NCBI RefSeq assembly: GCF_034670185.1
Contig: NZ_JAXMNY010000001.1
Span: 1,178,001 to 1,242,000 of the forward strand
Length of the DNA stretch: 64,000 nt
Reading direction: 5' to 3'
DNA from: Nisaea sp.
GTDB taxonomy: Bacteria > Pseudomonadota > Alphaproteobacteria > Thalassobaculales > Thalassobaculaceae
Made by a program: the position numbers and the translations under genes. The notes below the pieces were generated by a model. That model searched no databases and was not told the DNA's origin. It saw only the letters and a list, made by a program, of their open reading frames with translations. Each line of letters begins with the position of its first letter. Position 1 is the first letter of the stretch. Shown here in pieces: positions 26,253 through 34,336 of this stretch.

Positions 26253-29200
26253 TCAGTAATACGACATGAAGCCGCGCTCATAGAGGTGCGCGATCAACTG
26301 CCGAAGCCGATCCCAATCAACGGGTTTTGTCTCGAAATCGGTGAGCCCGGCCTCAAGATACTTCGCCCGGTGCTCAGGCATGGCATCGGCAGACAAACCG
26401 ACAATTGCCGTCTCGCGATTTGGCCCGGTTCCTGCGCGGATTTCGCGCGTGGCGTCAGGGCCGTCCAACTCCGGCATTTGCATATCCATCAGGATCAAAT
26501 CGAACTTGGTGACGGTCGCCTTGTCCACAGCCACTCGGCCATCCGGAGCAATATCCGTTTCATGCCCCCATTTTTCGAGCATCATCGCGATCAGGTCGGC
26601 ATTAAGACCATTGTCCTCGGCAATCAATATCCGCAGGCTCGGCGTTACACTCGGGTCTACTTGATCAACCGGCTCGGCATCGAGGTTTGGCGCGCCAGCC
26701 GAAAGAGCCGGCTGCTCACTTGCTGAACCAGCCTTAAACGCAACCGAAAACGTGAATGTACTGCCCTCGCCCGACGCAGAGCTCACCGAAATGCTCCCTC
26801 CCATGGAGGCCAACAATCTCTGACAGATGGAGAGGCCAAGGCCACTTCCGCCAAACTTCCGCGTAGTCGATGTGTCTGCCTGATCGAATCTGTTGAACAG
26901 ACGAGGCATTGCCTCTTCAGAAATGCCTATACCGGTATCCGAGACACTGCCGGACACCGTGACCGTGCCTCCGTCCAAGACTCCGTCCAGCGTCAGAACC
27001 ACCTCGCCTTCGGCGGTAAATTTAATAGCGTTGCTTACGAGATTTGCGAGAATTTGCTTGAAGCGCAAAGGATCTCCGCGCACCGCCCGAACGGCCGTCT
27101 CCGGCATTCGGTAGATAAGCCGTATCCCCTTGTCCGAGGCGCTCCCGCGGAACAGGCCGACAATCTCCTCTGCAACACGCCCCAGGTCGAATTCAATGCT
27201 TTCGAGACTGAGTTGGCCCGCCTCGATCTTCGACAAATCCAGAATATCGTTCAAAAGACTAAGCAGCGTGTCCGTACATTGTCCCAGCACATCGAGATAA
27301 TCCCGCTGCCGATCGCTGAGGTCTTCGTCCCGGAGCATCTGGACCATTCCCAGCAATCCGGTCATCGGAGTCCGGATTTCATGGCTCATCATCGCCAGGA
27401 ACTGGGATTTTGCATCGTTCGCAGCTTCCGCTGCGCGACGGGCAGCATCAAGGTCGTCAGCCAGTTTTTCGAGCGCATCGTGCTGGCTCGACAAACGCGC
27501 ATGCGCCTCTTCAAGAGCGGATTCGCGGCGTTTGAGATCGGAAATATCCGTAAGGGTGATAACAGTACCGCCTTCTTTTGTGCGGCGTTCCGAGACCAGA
27601 TGCACACGGCCGTCCGGCCATACCTGTTGTACAGGCTCAATGCTCGGATTGCGGTGCATTTCGAGACGGTCGCGAACCCATTCTTCTCTGCCTCCATACC
27701 CGCTCGGGATATAGTCGTAATCAGCCAAAAGTTCGACAAAAGTCTCGAAAGGCAATCCAGGTTCGATATGGTCGGCGATCGCCGGGCGCAGATTCTGGTA
27801 CGTCTGGTTGCAGATCATCAGACGGTCTTCATTGTCAAAATATGCGAAGGCTTCATTGATCGACTCAATGGCATCAACCAAGCGCCGTTCGCTTTCGAAG
27901 ATCTTGTTCTCGGCTTCTTTGATTTCCGTGACGTCAACCATGACACCGGTAAAATCAATCCGGTCATCCCAAACGTTGACCACTTCCGACATGTTGCGAA
28001 TCCAGCGGATACCGCGCTGTGGTAACTCGTAACGCGCCTCGAAGCGAAGCTGATCTCCTGTCCGGAAAGAAGCAGCCAAGGCAGCATTTACCGCAGCCGC
28101 ATCCGCATTGACCGGCCGCAGCGATGCGGAAACACCACTTGGGCTCACATCCTCGAACCCGAAAATCTCGGCAGCCTTCGGACTGAGATAGGAATAGCGG
28201 GGGCTTTGTTCGGTTTCGAGCGACCATTGACAAAGAACACCGGGAATCGTTCTTGCGATTTCGCTCAGCCGCGCTTCGCTCTGGATAATGCGCTCCTGAT
28301 CGAGCTTCCTCCGCGTTACGTCGACGATCGAGCCGACAATACGCAAGACCTCGCCGTTATCGTCAGCAATTTGCCGACCTCGCCAATGCACCCATTTCAT
28401 CTGTCCATCGAGAGAACTCATCCGGACCTCGATATCCATAACCGCCCGGTGCGTCAGACAGGCCCAGTATTGTCCTCTGAAATGCTCCAGGTCCTCTTGG
28501 ATCACGGCATCAAACAGAGACTCAATGTTGCCAGGCTCCGCCGCCTTGCCATCAGTCAGGATCCCGGAGGCGAAATCTGACCAGTAGAACGAGTCTGCAG
28601 ACCGGTCATATTCCCAGACACCGATTCCCCCTGCCGTCACCGCGAGTTCATAGCGCTCCTTGACCCGTTCAAGCTCCTGGCTGGCGAGTCGCTGCTCAGT
28701 GACGTCCCGGCGCATTGTTATATGCGCGTCAGCGTAGGTCCGGAACTCACGGGCCGCATACCAGCGCCCGCTCTTGTGCAGTCTGTCCCCTAGTTCGCCC
28801 GCAACCTCCTTGCGCGCTTTCAGACGTTGCGCGATGTAAGCTTCGGGGTCCTCCCGAGCCAGTGGGCTATCAACGACGCGGTTTTGCAGGCTGATACGCA
28901 ACACGTCCTCGAAGGATTTTCCCTCAAGGTCCTCGATCTCTTTCAAATACGGGAACAGATCGAAATATTTCGGATTGGCGTAAACGTACCGATCGTCGGG
29001 ATCATAGATACTGACTGCCTCATCCAAAGCGTCGATCGTCTGGCGCAACAACTCATTGGTTCTGTGAGTTTTTTCGATGTCATCTTCGGTCGTAACGTCC
29101 TGGAAAATGCCGCTGATCGCAACGACAGCCCCGGCTTCATCAAGTTCCGGAAGGCCGGCAGACCGCACGTTGCGCACAGCACCATCCGGGCGCCGGATCC

Positions 29201-29507
29201 GCAAAGTGAACTCGAAGGGTTCCGCCGCCGCGATACATCGTTCAATTGCGGCATTAACTTTTGGTCGATCTTCGGGAAGGTACGCCGCCAGGGCAGCTTT
29301 CAGATCCGGCCCCCCGCTTTCAGGCTCCAGACCATGCAAAAGATAAACGAACTCGGACCAGAAGACGGCATTGGTCGCAAGATCGAGCCGCCAGTATCCA
29401 AGCTTTGCCAACCGTTCTGCGATCTGCAGCAAACGGGCACGATTTTCGGCGTCTGGCGCAGCAGCAGTCTCAACTGTTTTTTGCTGAACAGACTTTGATC
29501 GGGTCAT
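26253..29507 (-). CDS. Soluble hybrid sensor histidine kinase with five PAS domains and a receiver
   Basis: About 1,084 residues with no membrane segment, so it is cytoplasmic. In order there are PAS units at roughly 25-140, 145-275, 285-405, 415-535 and 545-665 (the second and fifth with PAS_7-type motifs DEAVSIYDPDDRYVYANP and NEAFAYFDNEDRLMICN). Next come HisKA with phospho-His in MMSHEIRTPM near 708 and HATPase with NLVSNAIKF, DTGIGI and GGSGLGLSICQ. A C-terminal receiver has its phospho-Asp in LILMDMQMPE near 1007. No Hpt or separate regulator is adjacent. ATG 29507 is preferred; a GTG at 29525 is possible. A gene of unknown function lies 103 bases upstream and is probably co-transcribed. 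Confidence 0.93.
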   Translation of the reverse strand: MTRSKSVQQKTVETAAAPDAENRARLLQIAERLAKLGYWRLDLATNAVFWSEFVYLLHGLEPESGGPDLKAALAAYLPEDRPKVNAAIERCIAAAEPFEFTLRIRRPDGAVRNVRSAGLPELDEAGAVVAISGIFQDVTTEDDIEKTHRTNELLRQTIDALDEAVSIYDPDDRYVYANPKYFDLFPYLKEIEDLEGKSFEDVLRISLQNRVVDSPLAREDPEAYIAQRLKARKEVAGELGDRLHKSGRWYAAREFRTYADAHITMRRDVTEQRLASQELERVKERYELAVTAGGIGVWEYDRSADSFYWSDFASGILTDGKAAEPGNIESLFDAVIQEDLEHFRGQYWACLTHRAVMDIEVRMSSLDGQMKWVHWRGRQIADDNGEVLRIVGSIVDVTRRKLDQERIIQSEARLSEIARTIPGVLCQWSLETEQSPRYSYLSPKAAEIFGFEDVSPSGVSASLRPVNADAAAVNAALAASFRTGDQLRFEARYELPQRGIRWIRNMSEVVNVWDDRIDFTGVMVDVTEIKEAENKIFESERRLVDAIESINEAFAYFDNEDRLMICNQTYQNLRPAIADHIEPGLPFETFVELLADYDYIPSGYGGREEWVRDRLEMHRNPSIEPVQQVWPDGRVHLVSERRTKEGGTVITLTDISDLKRRESALEEAHARLSSQHDALEKLADDLDAARRAAEAANDAKSQFLAMMSHEIRTPMTGLLGMVQMLRDEDLSDRQRDYLDVLGQCTDTLLSLLNDILDLSKIEAGQLSLESIEFDLGRVAEEIVGLFRGSASDKGIRLIYRMPETAVRAVRGDPLRFKQILANLVSNAIKFTAEGEVVLTLDGVLDGGTVTVSGSVSDTGIGISEEAMPRLFNRFDQADTSTTRKFGGSGLGLSICQRLLASMGGSISVSSASGEGSTFTFSVAFKAGSASEQPALSAGAPNLDAEPVDQVDPSVTPSLRILIAEDNGLNADLIAMMLEKWGHETDIAPDGRVAVDKATVTKFDLILMDMQMPELDGPDATREIRAGTGPNRETAIVGLSADAMPEHRAKYLEAGLTDFETKPVDWDRLRQLIAHLYERGFMSYY

Positions 29508-29610
29508 CTTCAAAGAAGGTCCCACGGCCGCAGATGACCGATGCCAACGCTTACCTTATCGGCAAGGTTCCGATTGCGAAATCCAAACCCGCAGGACTGG
29601 ATGCGTAGTT

Positions 29611-30660
29611 TTATTTTACCGCACCGACGCGCTGCTCGATATCCTTGATGCGTTGCAGACCGGGTCTGATTTCTGAATTAATGAACTCCAGCCGCTTCAC
29701 CGGCCCCCCGCCATGGTTGGGAAACCGCGTTTCGTAGAGGTCCATCTTCACTGCGAGACCACAGAGCACGGCACCGATGCTCACATGGTGTGCGGTGACC
29801 AATTCCTGGAACGATTGAAACGAATCCGCGCTGATATTGTCCCAGAAATCATGTGAGCGGTGGTTGAAGTACTCAAATCGACCAACTAGAGATGTCGAAA
29901 TCTCATTCAGGTCAGACTCGATATCCTTAAGGATTTTAAGCTGATTTCGGTCGTTCTGGATCTGGTAGTTGCTATGCAGCTCTTCCATCCAGGAGATGAA
30001 GGGCGGGAGCTGCTGCATGATCTTGTCGAGGCAGTTCCGGAAATACGAAAGTGACAGGAAAATATCGCCATAACGTTCGAGAAACTTCGGCACTTCTGTC
30101 AGTTCGGTATTCAGCTCTTCGGCAAGAAGCTTGAGCTTCGCCATCGCTTCGTTCCGGTTTGGAGAGGCCATCATCTTGAAGATCTGTCCGACGTCACTGA
30201 TCTCTTCTGACTGATCGCTTCCATAAACGCGCTGGATTAGCGGGCGTGTAAAGGCACGCATATATTCGGTCAGCTCGGCACGCTTGGCCTCGGAGAGCTG
30301 TAGCGCCGAGAAATCCTCGAATCCGATATCCAGGTTACGCAGCTCCAGACGCAGCGAATAGACGTCGAACGACTCGAGGGAGGATAGCCTGTCCAGAATG
30401 ATGAGGTCATGGGACAAAGCTCCCCCAACGTCCTGGAAGTATCCATGCAATTCCTTTGGCTCGACCTGGCCACTGCCCGAGCCACCGTCACGAAAAAGCT
30501 CGATCGCGCTTTCCAAGCGCGCATTCTTGATCATGAAGGCTTTCTTCAGGCCTGGCGTCTGCAACGGGATGATTGAAAGCGGCAAGGTATGCAGCGAATC
30601 GAGGGCATCCTCGTCGATCTTGACCTTGTCCGACTTCTTATCCTGCAATTTCACACTCAT
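29611..30660 (-). CDS. Unknown protein, 349 aa, upstream partner of hybrid kinase
   Basis: Not recognised. It is soluble, strongly charged and apparently almost all-helical, with no signal peptide or membrane segment. Notable parts are a Lys-rich N-terminus, SLHTLPLSIIPLQTPG, a Gly/Ser loop (DGGSGSGQ near residue 60), heptad-like stretches around ERYGDIFLSLSYFRNCLDKI, and a His-containing run SFQELVTAHHVSIGAVLCGL. The latter might be phospho-transfer-like, but no standard Hpt motif fits. It precedes the hybrid histidine kinase by 103 bases on the same strand with no terminator evident, so a signalling partnership is the best guess. ATG 30660 is the first in-frame start after the divergent gap. 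Confidence 0.75.
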   Translation of the reverse strand: MSVKLQDKKSDKVKIDEDALDSLHTLPLSIIPLQTPGLKKAFMIKNARLESAIELFRDGGSGSGQVEPKELHGYFQDVGGALSHDLIILDRLSSLESFDVYSLRLELRNLDIGFEDFSALQLSEAKRAELTEYMRAFTRPLIQRVYGSDQSEEISDVGQIFKMMASPNRNEAMAKLKLLAEELNTELTEVPKFLERYGDIFLSLSYFRNCLDKIMQQLPPFISWMEELHSNYQIQNDRNQLKILKDIESDLNEISTSLVGRFEYFNHRSHDFWDNISADSFQSFQELVTAHHVSIGAVLCGLAVKMDLYETRFPNHGGGPVKRLEFINSEIRPGLQRIKDIEQRVGAVK

Positions 30661-31125
30661 GAAAAAGCGCTCTTTCTTATCGGGTACACGCGCACCTTAT
30701 CAGCCATTGAGCTTAATATTTCATAAACATAAGCACATCAGTATCGGCCGGAACGCCATCAGACCTGGTTCATAGATGGCATATCAATTCCAGATCGACT
30801 TTCAGATCTAAAAGCCAAACCCCAATATGGCGTCACAATCGCCTCTTGGAAATAGGGCTTAACGATCGTTGGAGCTAAGGTTTTCAAAAAACTTACCGCA
30901 CGCCTGACACATAAGGATATGCAATCCATGAACAGACGCGAACATATTGAGACCAAAAAAAGTACACGGTTTATTTTTTGATTTTTTTCTCAAAATTCGC
31001 CCCGGTGATTCACGAGCGATTCACGTTTTGAAGCCTAGAGTTCCTTCAGACGCCAACTGGAGCGCCGCAAAACCGCGACGCCCGGCAAATTCAAATGACA
31101 GACGCAACCTAGCCTGGAGTGATAG
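30661..31125. other. Divergent, A/T-rich intergenic region
   Basis: About 465 bases without a convincing gene between two unknown genes transcribed outward. It contains long T and A runs (around 30972-30988) and an 11-base-period direct repeat near 31007. Short open frames here, such as 30759-30956 on the minus strand, lack ribosome sites and coding character. It probably holds both promoters. Confidence 0.6.
31007..31028. promoter_or_regulatory. Tandem direct repeat GATTCACG, 11-base period
   Basis: GATTCACGAGC at 31007-31017 is followed directly by GATTCACGTTT at 31018-31028. Two identical octamers spaced by one helical turn are the usual layout of OmpR/PhoB-type regulator sites. It lies about 100 bases before the gene at 31126. 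Function is inferred. Confidence 0.35.
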
Positions 31126-31524
31126 ATGCTCGAAAGTTTAGAATTAAACAATCGGGATCCCCGCGGACGCGAGCTCTATGTTCGCCATCAACAGGTCTAT
31201 TCACTGCTCGAACTGAATGTTCAGCTCTATCAATTGAAAAGCACCTCCGATGGTAAGCTCGAACTTGATTCCGCGATCAGGGACACATCTCTTCTGATTT
31301 CCGAACTCGTCACGCGCTTTGAGGAAGCGGCGGTTCAGACCCGCGAAGCGCAAGTGTATTCGGACAATCAGATTTCCGCATTACAACGGGCGATCAGTAT
31401 GCTGGAAAGTCTCCGCACGGAGGAAGCTCCCGTTGCCAGCCTGATGGATGCAGCGCGGACAGTCGTGACTGCTGGCTCGCAGCCTCGTTTTCCCAAGCCC
31501 CGTCTCGTGGTTTCGAACAACTAG
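31126..31524 (+). CDS. Hypothetical protein, 132 aa, coiled-coil-like
   Basis: Not recognised. It is soluble, and the core (roughly residues 15-95) is rich in Leu at heptad-like spacing with many Glu and Gln (VYSLLELNVQLYQLKS, LLISELVTRFEEAAVQTREA, ISALQRAISMLESLR), pointing to long helices or a coiled coil. The C-terminal 35 residues are low-complexity and end PKPRLVVSNN. ATG 31126 is taken; the upstream ribosome site is weak. It sits alone between the A/T-rich gap and tRNA-Thr, downstream of a possible response-regulator site. It may belong to the surrounding signalling genes, but that is only context. Confidence 0.65.
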   Translation: MLESLELNNRDPRGRELYVRHQQVYSLLELNVQLYQLKSTSDGKLELDSAIRDTSLLISELVTRFEEAAVQTREAQVYSDNQISALQRAISMLESLRTEEAPVASLMDAARTVVTAGSQPRFPKPRLVVSNN

Positions 31525-31637
31525 AAACACGCTCAATAAAAATGTCCGGCGCTCAGCTTGAGCGAAACATGAACTTTGTAACGTCGATGCCGTTGACCAT
31601 CGACCAGAAACGCGATATTTCGCTGCCCACTTCGATA

Positions 31638-31713
<76 letters not shown>

Positions 31714-31740
31714 TTTCCCGCAGGCGCAAGGCGGGTATGC

Positions 31741-32055
31741 TCAATTCCGCGCCCCGATCTGCTTCTCTCTTTTTCCTTCCGACTCACTGAGCCTCATCGC
31801 CAAGCGCCGTTCGTCACACAGCGCGCGATAGTGGTTCATCACAGTGCATCGCAGAATTGATACGAGAGACTCATCGGGAGACAGTCCAGCCAGGCAATCT
31901 TCTATCAGCAGCCTCAGCTTTTCGCCCGGCGCCATATCATCCAATGCCGACCAGAATCCCGGTTCAAGCGCGATTGAGCGGCGCAACTCATCTCCATGAG
32001 GTCCACGTAAGCGGAAATGTCGCCGAACGAGGCAGGATCGATTTTTCTTAGCCAC
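31741..32055 (-). CDS. Ribbon-helix-helix-like small protein, 104 aa
   Basis: A basic N-terminus (MAKKNRSCLVRRHFRLRG) leads to RRSIALEPGFWSALDDMAPGEKLRLLIEDCL. This resembles the RHH_4 domain of alphaproteobacterial small regulators, in which a beta-strand with RSI is followed by FW and two helices. The typical downstream sequence is shortened. The C-terminal 40 residues are helical and charged. If the call is right, it binds DNA as a dimer. It is convergent with tRNA-Thr and is preceded by a hairpin-rich gap (32056-32220). Moderate confidence in the family, low in any target. Confidence 0.6.
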   Translation of the reverse strand: MAKKNRSCLVRRHFRLRGPHGDELRRSIALEPGFWSALDDMAPGEKLRLLIEDCLAGLSPDESLVSILRCTVMNHYRALCDERRLAMRLSESEGKREKQIGARN

Positions 32056-32112
32056 GTTGAACCTTCATAGCTTGAAACAGAGTTGAGGGACGAAATATAG
32101 ATTTTGTTTATG

Positions 32113-32149
32113 GGTAACCCGGAGGGTGAAATACACCCTATAGGTTAAC
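32113..32149. promoter_or_regulatory. Nested inverted repeats upstream of the RHH-like gene
   Basis: AGGGTG (32123-32128) and CACCCT (32134-32139) form a perfect 6-base stem over AAATA. They are flanked by an imperfect outer pair, GGTAACC and GGTTAAC. This may be an operator for the small regulator at 32055 or a weak terminator for the kinase gene beyond. No T tract is present on the relevant side. Confidence 0.35.
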
Positions 32150-32220
32150 GCCGTTCATTTCCATTGGGATTTTAATATAATTAGAAGGACATAAGCTTTT
32201 ACTGAAATCAAAATGATGCT

Positions 32221-34218
32221 TCAGAGAGAGCGATCCTTGGGGAATGTAAGATCAACGGAGGTTCCCTCGCCGACGCGACTTTCCAGATCTATCGTTCCGC
32301 CATGCAGTTCAATAAATCTTTTCACGAGCGAAAGACCCAGCCCCGACCCCTCGTGGCTCAATAATGCAGTCTCACGAACCTGGACGAACGGCTCGAACAC
32401 CCGGATAAGATGTTCCTTCGGGATGCCGCTCCCTGTATCGGTAACTTTAATGTGCACGCATCCATTATCGTCGCGTTCCGATACGATCCTAATCGTGCCG
32501 CCATAATCCGTAAATTTTATGGCATTCGAGACGAGATTCATCACCATCTGGCGGACTATACGTGTGTCCGCGCGGATATAGGCCGCATCATCCGCGACCG
32601 TAAGATGAATGCCGATCCCCCGCACTTCTCCATGCCGTCTGAATCCGCGCCGCACGAATTCAAAAGTATCGGCGAGGTCAATCTCGTCTTCGGACAACTC
32701 GAATGTGGAGGATTCTATCTTCGATAAATCGAGTACGTCATCGACGAGCGAAAGCAGATGCCGACCGGAGGACACCACGTCACTCGCATATTCAGCGTAT
32801 TGCGGCTTACCGATGGGGCCGAGCATCTGATCACGGATCATTTCGGAAAAGCCTATGATTGAGTTAAGTGGAGTTCGCAGCTCGTGGCTCATTCCTGCAA
32901 GAAAATTGCTCTTTGCCTGATTAGCGGTTTCAGCGTGCTCCCAAGCGCGACGCAACCGCTTTTCCGTGCTGACCTGCTCGTTGATAGACCGGTCGGCTCC
33001 CCTGTAGCCAAGAAAGCGCCCTCCAGCCGAGAAACGTGGTTTTCCCGATGATGATATCCACGTCTTGGTCCCGTCTTCAGACACTGAAGCAAAGACAAAA
33101 CTCTCGAACGGCTGCTTCCGTGCCATCACCTCCGCATGCTGATCGAGGCTCTCGCCGGTAGCGGTTTGGACATTGCAATCGCTCAGCCTGCGCCCGAGGA
33201 ATTCGCTCGCCGGACGCCCGGCAATTTCCTCAAAACGAGGCGACAAATAAGTAATCCGTTGCTCCCGGTCTGTCTCCCAAAGGTAGTCGAAGGCTATTTC
33301 GGTATAATCGCGGAGCCGTGACTCGCTTCTGGCCAGTAAGCCGACTTGCTTCAGCAACAGATAAATGGCGCCTGCAAACAACAAGTTCACGATTATGATC
33401 AGCAATATCGGATTGATATAACCGACTGCCGCTTCGTGGGACCGGATTTCGATCTGGTAGGTACGGTCAAGGATATCCAGATCGTAATAGAGAGAGGTGT
33501 AGTCCTCACCACGTGGCCCCTTCGACTGTGACAACACGTATTTGCCGTCATAATGGAGCGCAACGGAGATTGACCCTCTTGGGTCCAGGCCGGCGATGCT
33601 GTCCAGAAGATCCGAGAAACGAAACACGACATTGATGAAACCGGCAATTTCACCGTTTCGTTTAACCGGGAAATAACTCGCAAAGCCAATACCGCCCTGA
33701 AGCAAAGTGATCGGCGGTGTGGCATGAGCCCGGCCGTCGGAACGCGCGGCGGCAATAGCCATGCCTGGAATACTGAGACTGCTCAGGTCCTTGTCTTTAA
33801 CCTGCTCATTTCCGGCCAGAGGAACAATCCAGCGCGCCGTACCGGAGCTATCGACCCAGTTAACAGCCTGCACGCCGCTAAAATTCTCGTGGAAGGGCCG
33901 AGCCAGCTCGGCATACTCGGCTTCGCTCGACGGTGCGCTCTTCTTCTCCAGGGCCACGGCGATGCCGTTCACAGAAAGAAACCGGGCTTCCAGATAGTTT
34001 TTCAGGTTCTGACCAATGTGCGCGCGAGCAAACTCATGATGAGCTTCCCGCTCTTCATCTTCACGCGCTTCGATTGTGAACTGGGCGTAAAGCGTAACAG
34101 AAAGAACGACGACAAAAGCAATGCCTGCGACAGCAAGAGGCGACGTGGTGAGGCGCGCTCGCAGACCGGACGAAATCCCGTTATTCGACTTGTTCGAACC
34201 GACCAATCTGTTTTCCAC
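32221..34218 (-). CDS. Membrane sensor histidine kinase with CHASE and PAS domains
   Basis: 665 residues. One membrane helix lies near 25-47 and a second near 265-290. Between them is a CHASE-type extracytoplasmic domain (GVQAVNWVDSSGTARWIVPL, IGFASYFPVKRNGEIAGFINVVF). A PAS domain follows at about 300-415 (FDYLWETDREQRITYLSPRFEEIAGR). HisKA has phospho-His in GMSHELRTPLNS near 440, and HATPase has NLVSNAIKFTD, DTGSGIP and GSGLGLSLVK. It therefore senses a periplasmic small molecule. No response regulator is adjacent, making it an orphan kinase in this window. The short A/T-rich stretch before mnmC (34219-34336) shows no gene. Confidence 0.92.
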   Translation of the reverse strand: MENRLVGSNKSNNGISSGLRARLTTSPLAVAGIAFVVVLSVTLYAQFTIEAREDEEREAHHEFARAHIGQNLKNYLEARFLSVNGIAVALEKKSAPSSEAEYAELARPFHENFSGVQAVNWVDSSGTARWIVPLAGNEQVKDKDLSSLSIPGMAIAAARSDGRAHATPPITLLQGGIGFASYFPVKRNGEIAGFINVVFRFSDLLDSIAGLDPRGSISVALHYDGKYVLSQSKGPRGEDYTSLYYDLDILDRTYQIEIRSHEAAVGYINPILLIIIVNLLFAGAIYLLLKQVGLLARSESRLRDYTEIAFDYLWETDREQRITYLSPRFEEIAGRPASEFLGRRLSDCNVQTATGESLDQHAEVMARKQPFESFVFASVSEDGTKTWISSSGKPRFSAGGRFLGYRGADRSINEQVSTEKRLRRAWEHAETANQAKSNFLAGMSHELRTPLNSIIGFSEMIRDQMLGPIGKPQYAEYASDVVSSGRHLLSLVDDVLDLSKIESSTFELSEDEIDLADTFEFVRRGFRRHGEVRGIGIHLTVADDAAYIRADTRIVRQMVMNLVSNAIKFTDYGGTIRIVSERDDNGCVHIKVTDTGSGIPKEHLIRVFEPFVQVRETALLSHEGSGLGLSLVKRFIELHGGTIDLESRVGEGTSVDLTFPKDRSL

Positions 34219-34336
34219 TCTCAGTTCTAATGAGCAAACACCGAAAAATGGGTAACAGAAACATTATTTGGTCACCGGAAACCCACCGACTTCTAGGTTT
34301 TCAGAAACTTCTTTTTTAATGGTTAAAATATCATTT

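Noticed and set aside
30759..30956. 65-codon minus-strand frame in the A/T-rich gap.
   Set aside because: No Shine-Dalgarno sequence, non-coding-like composition and no recognisable similarity.
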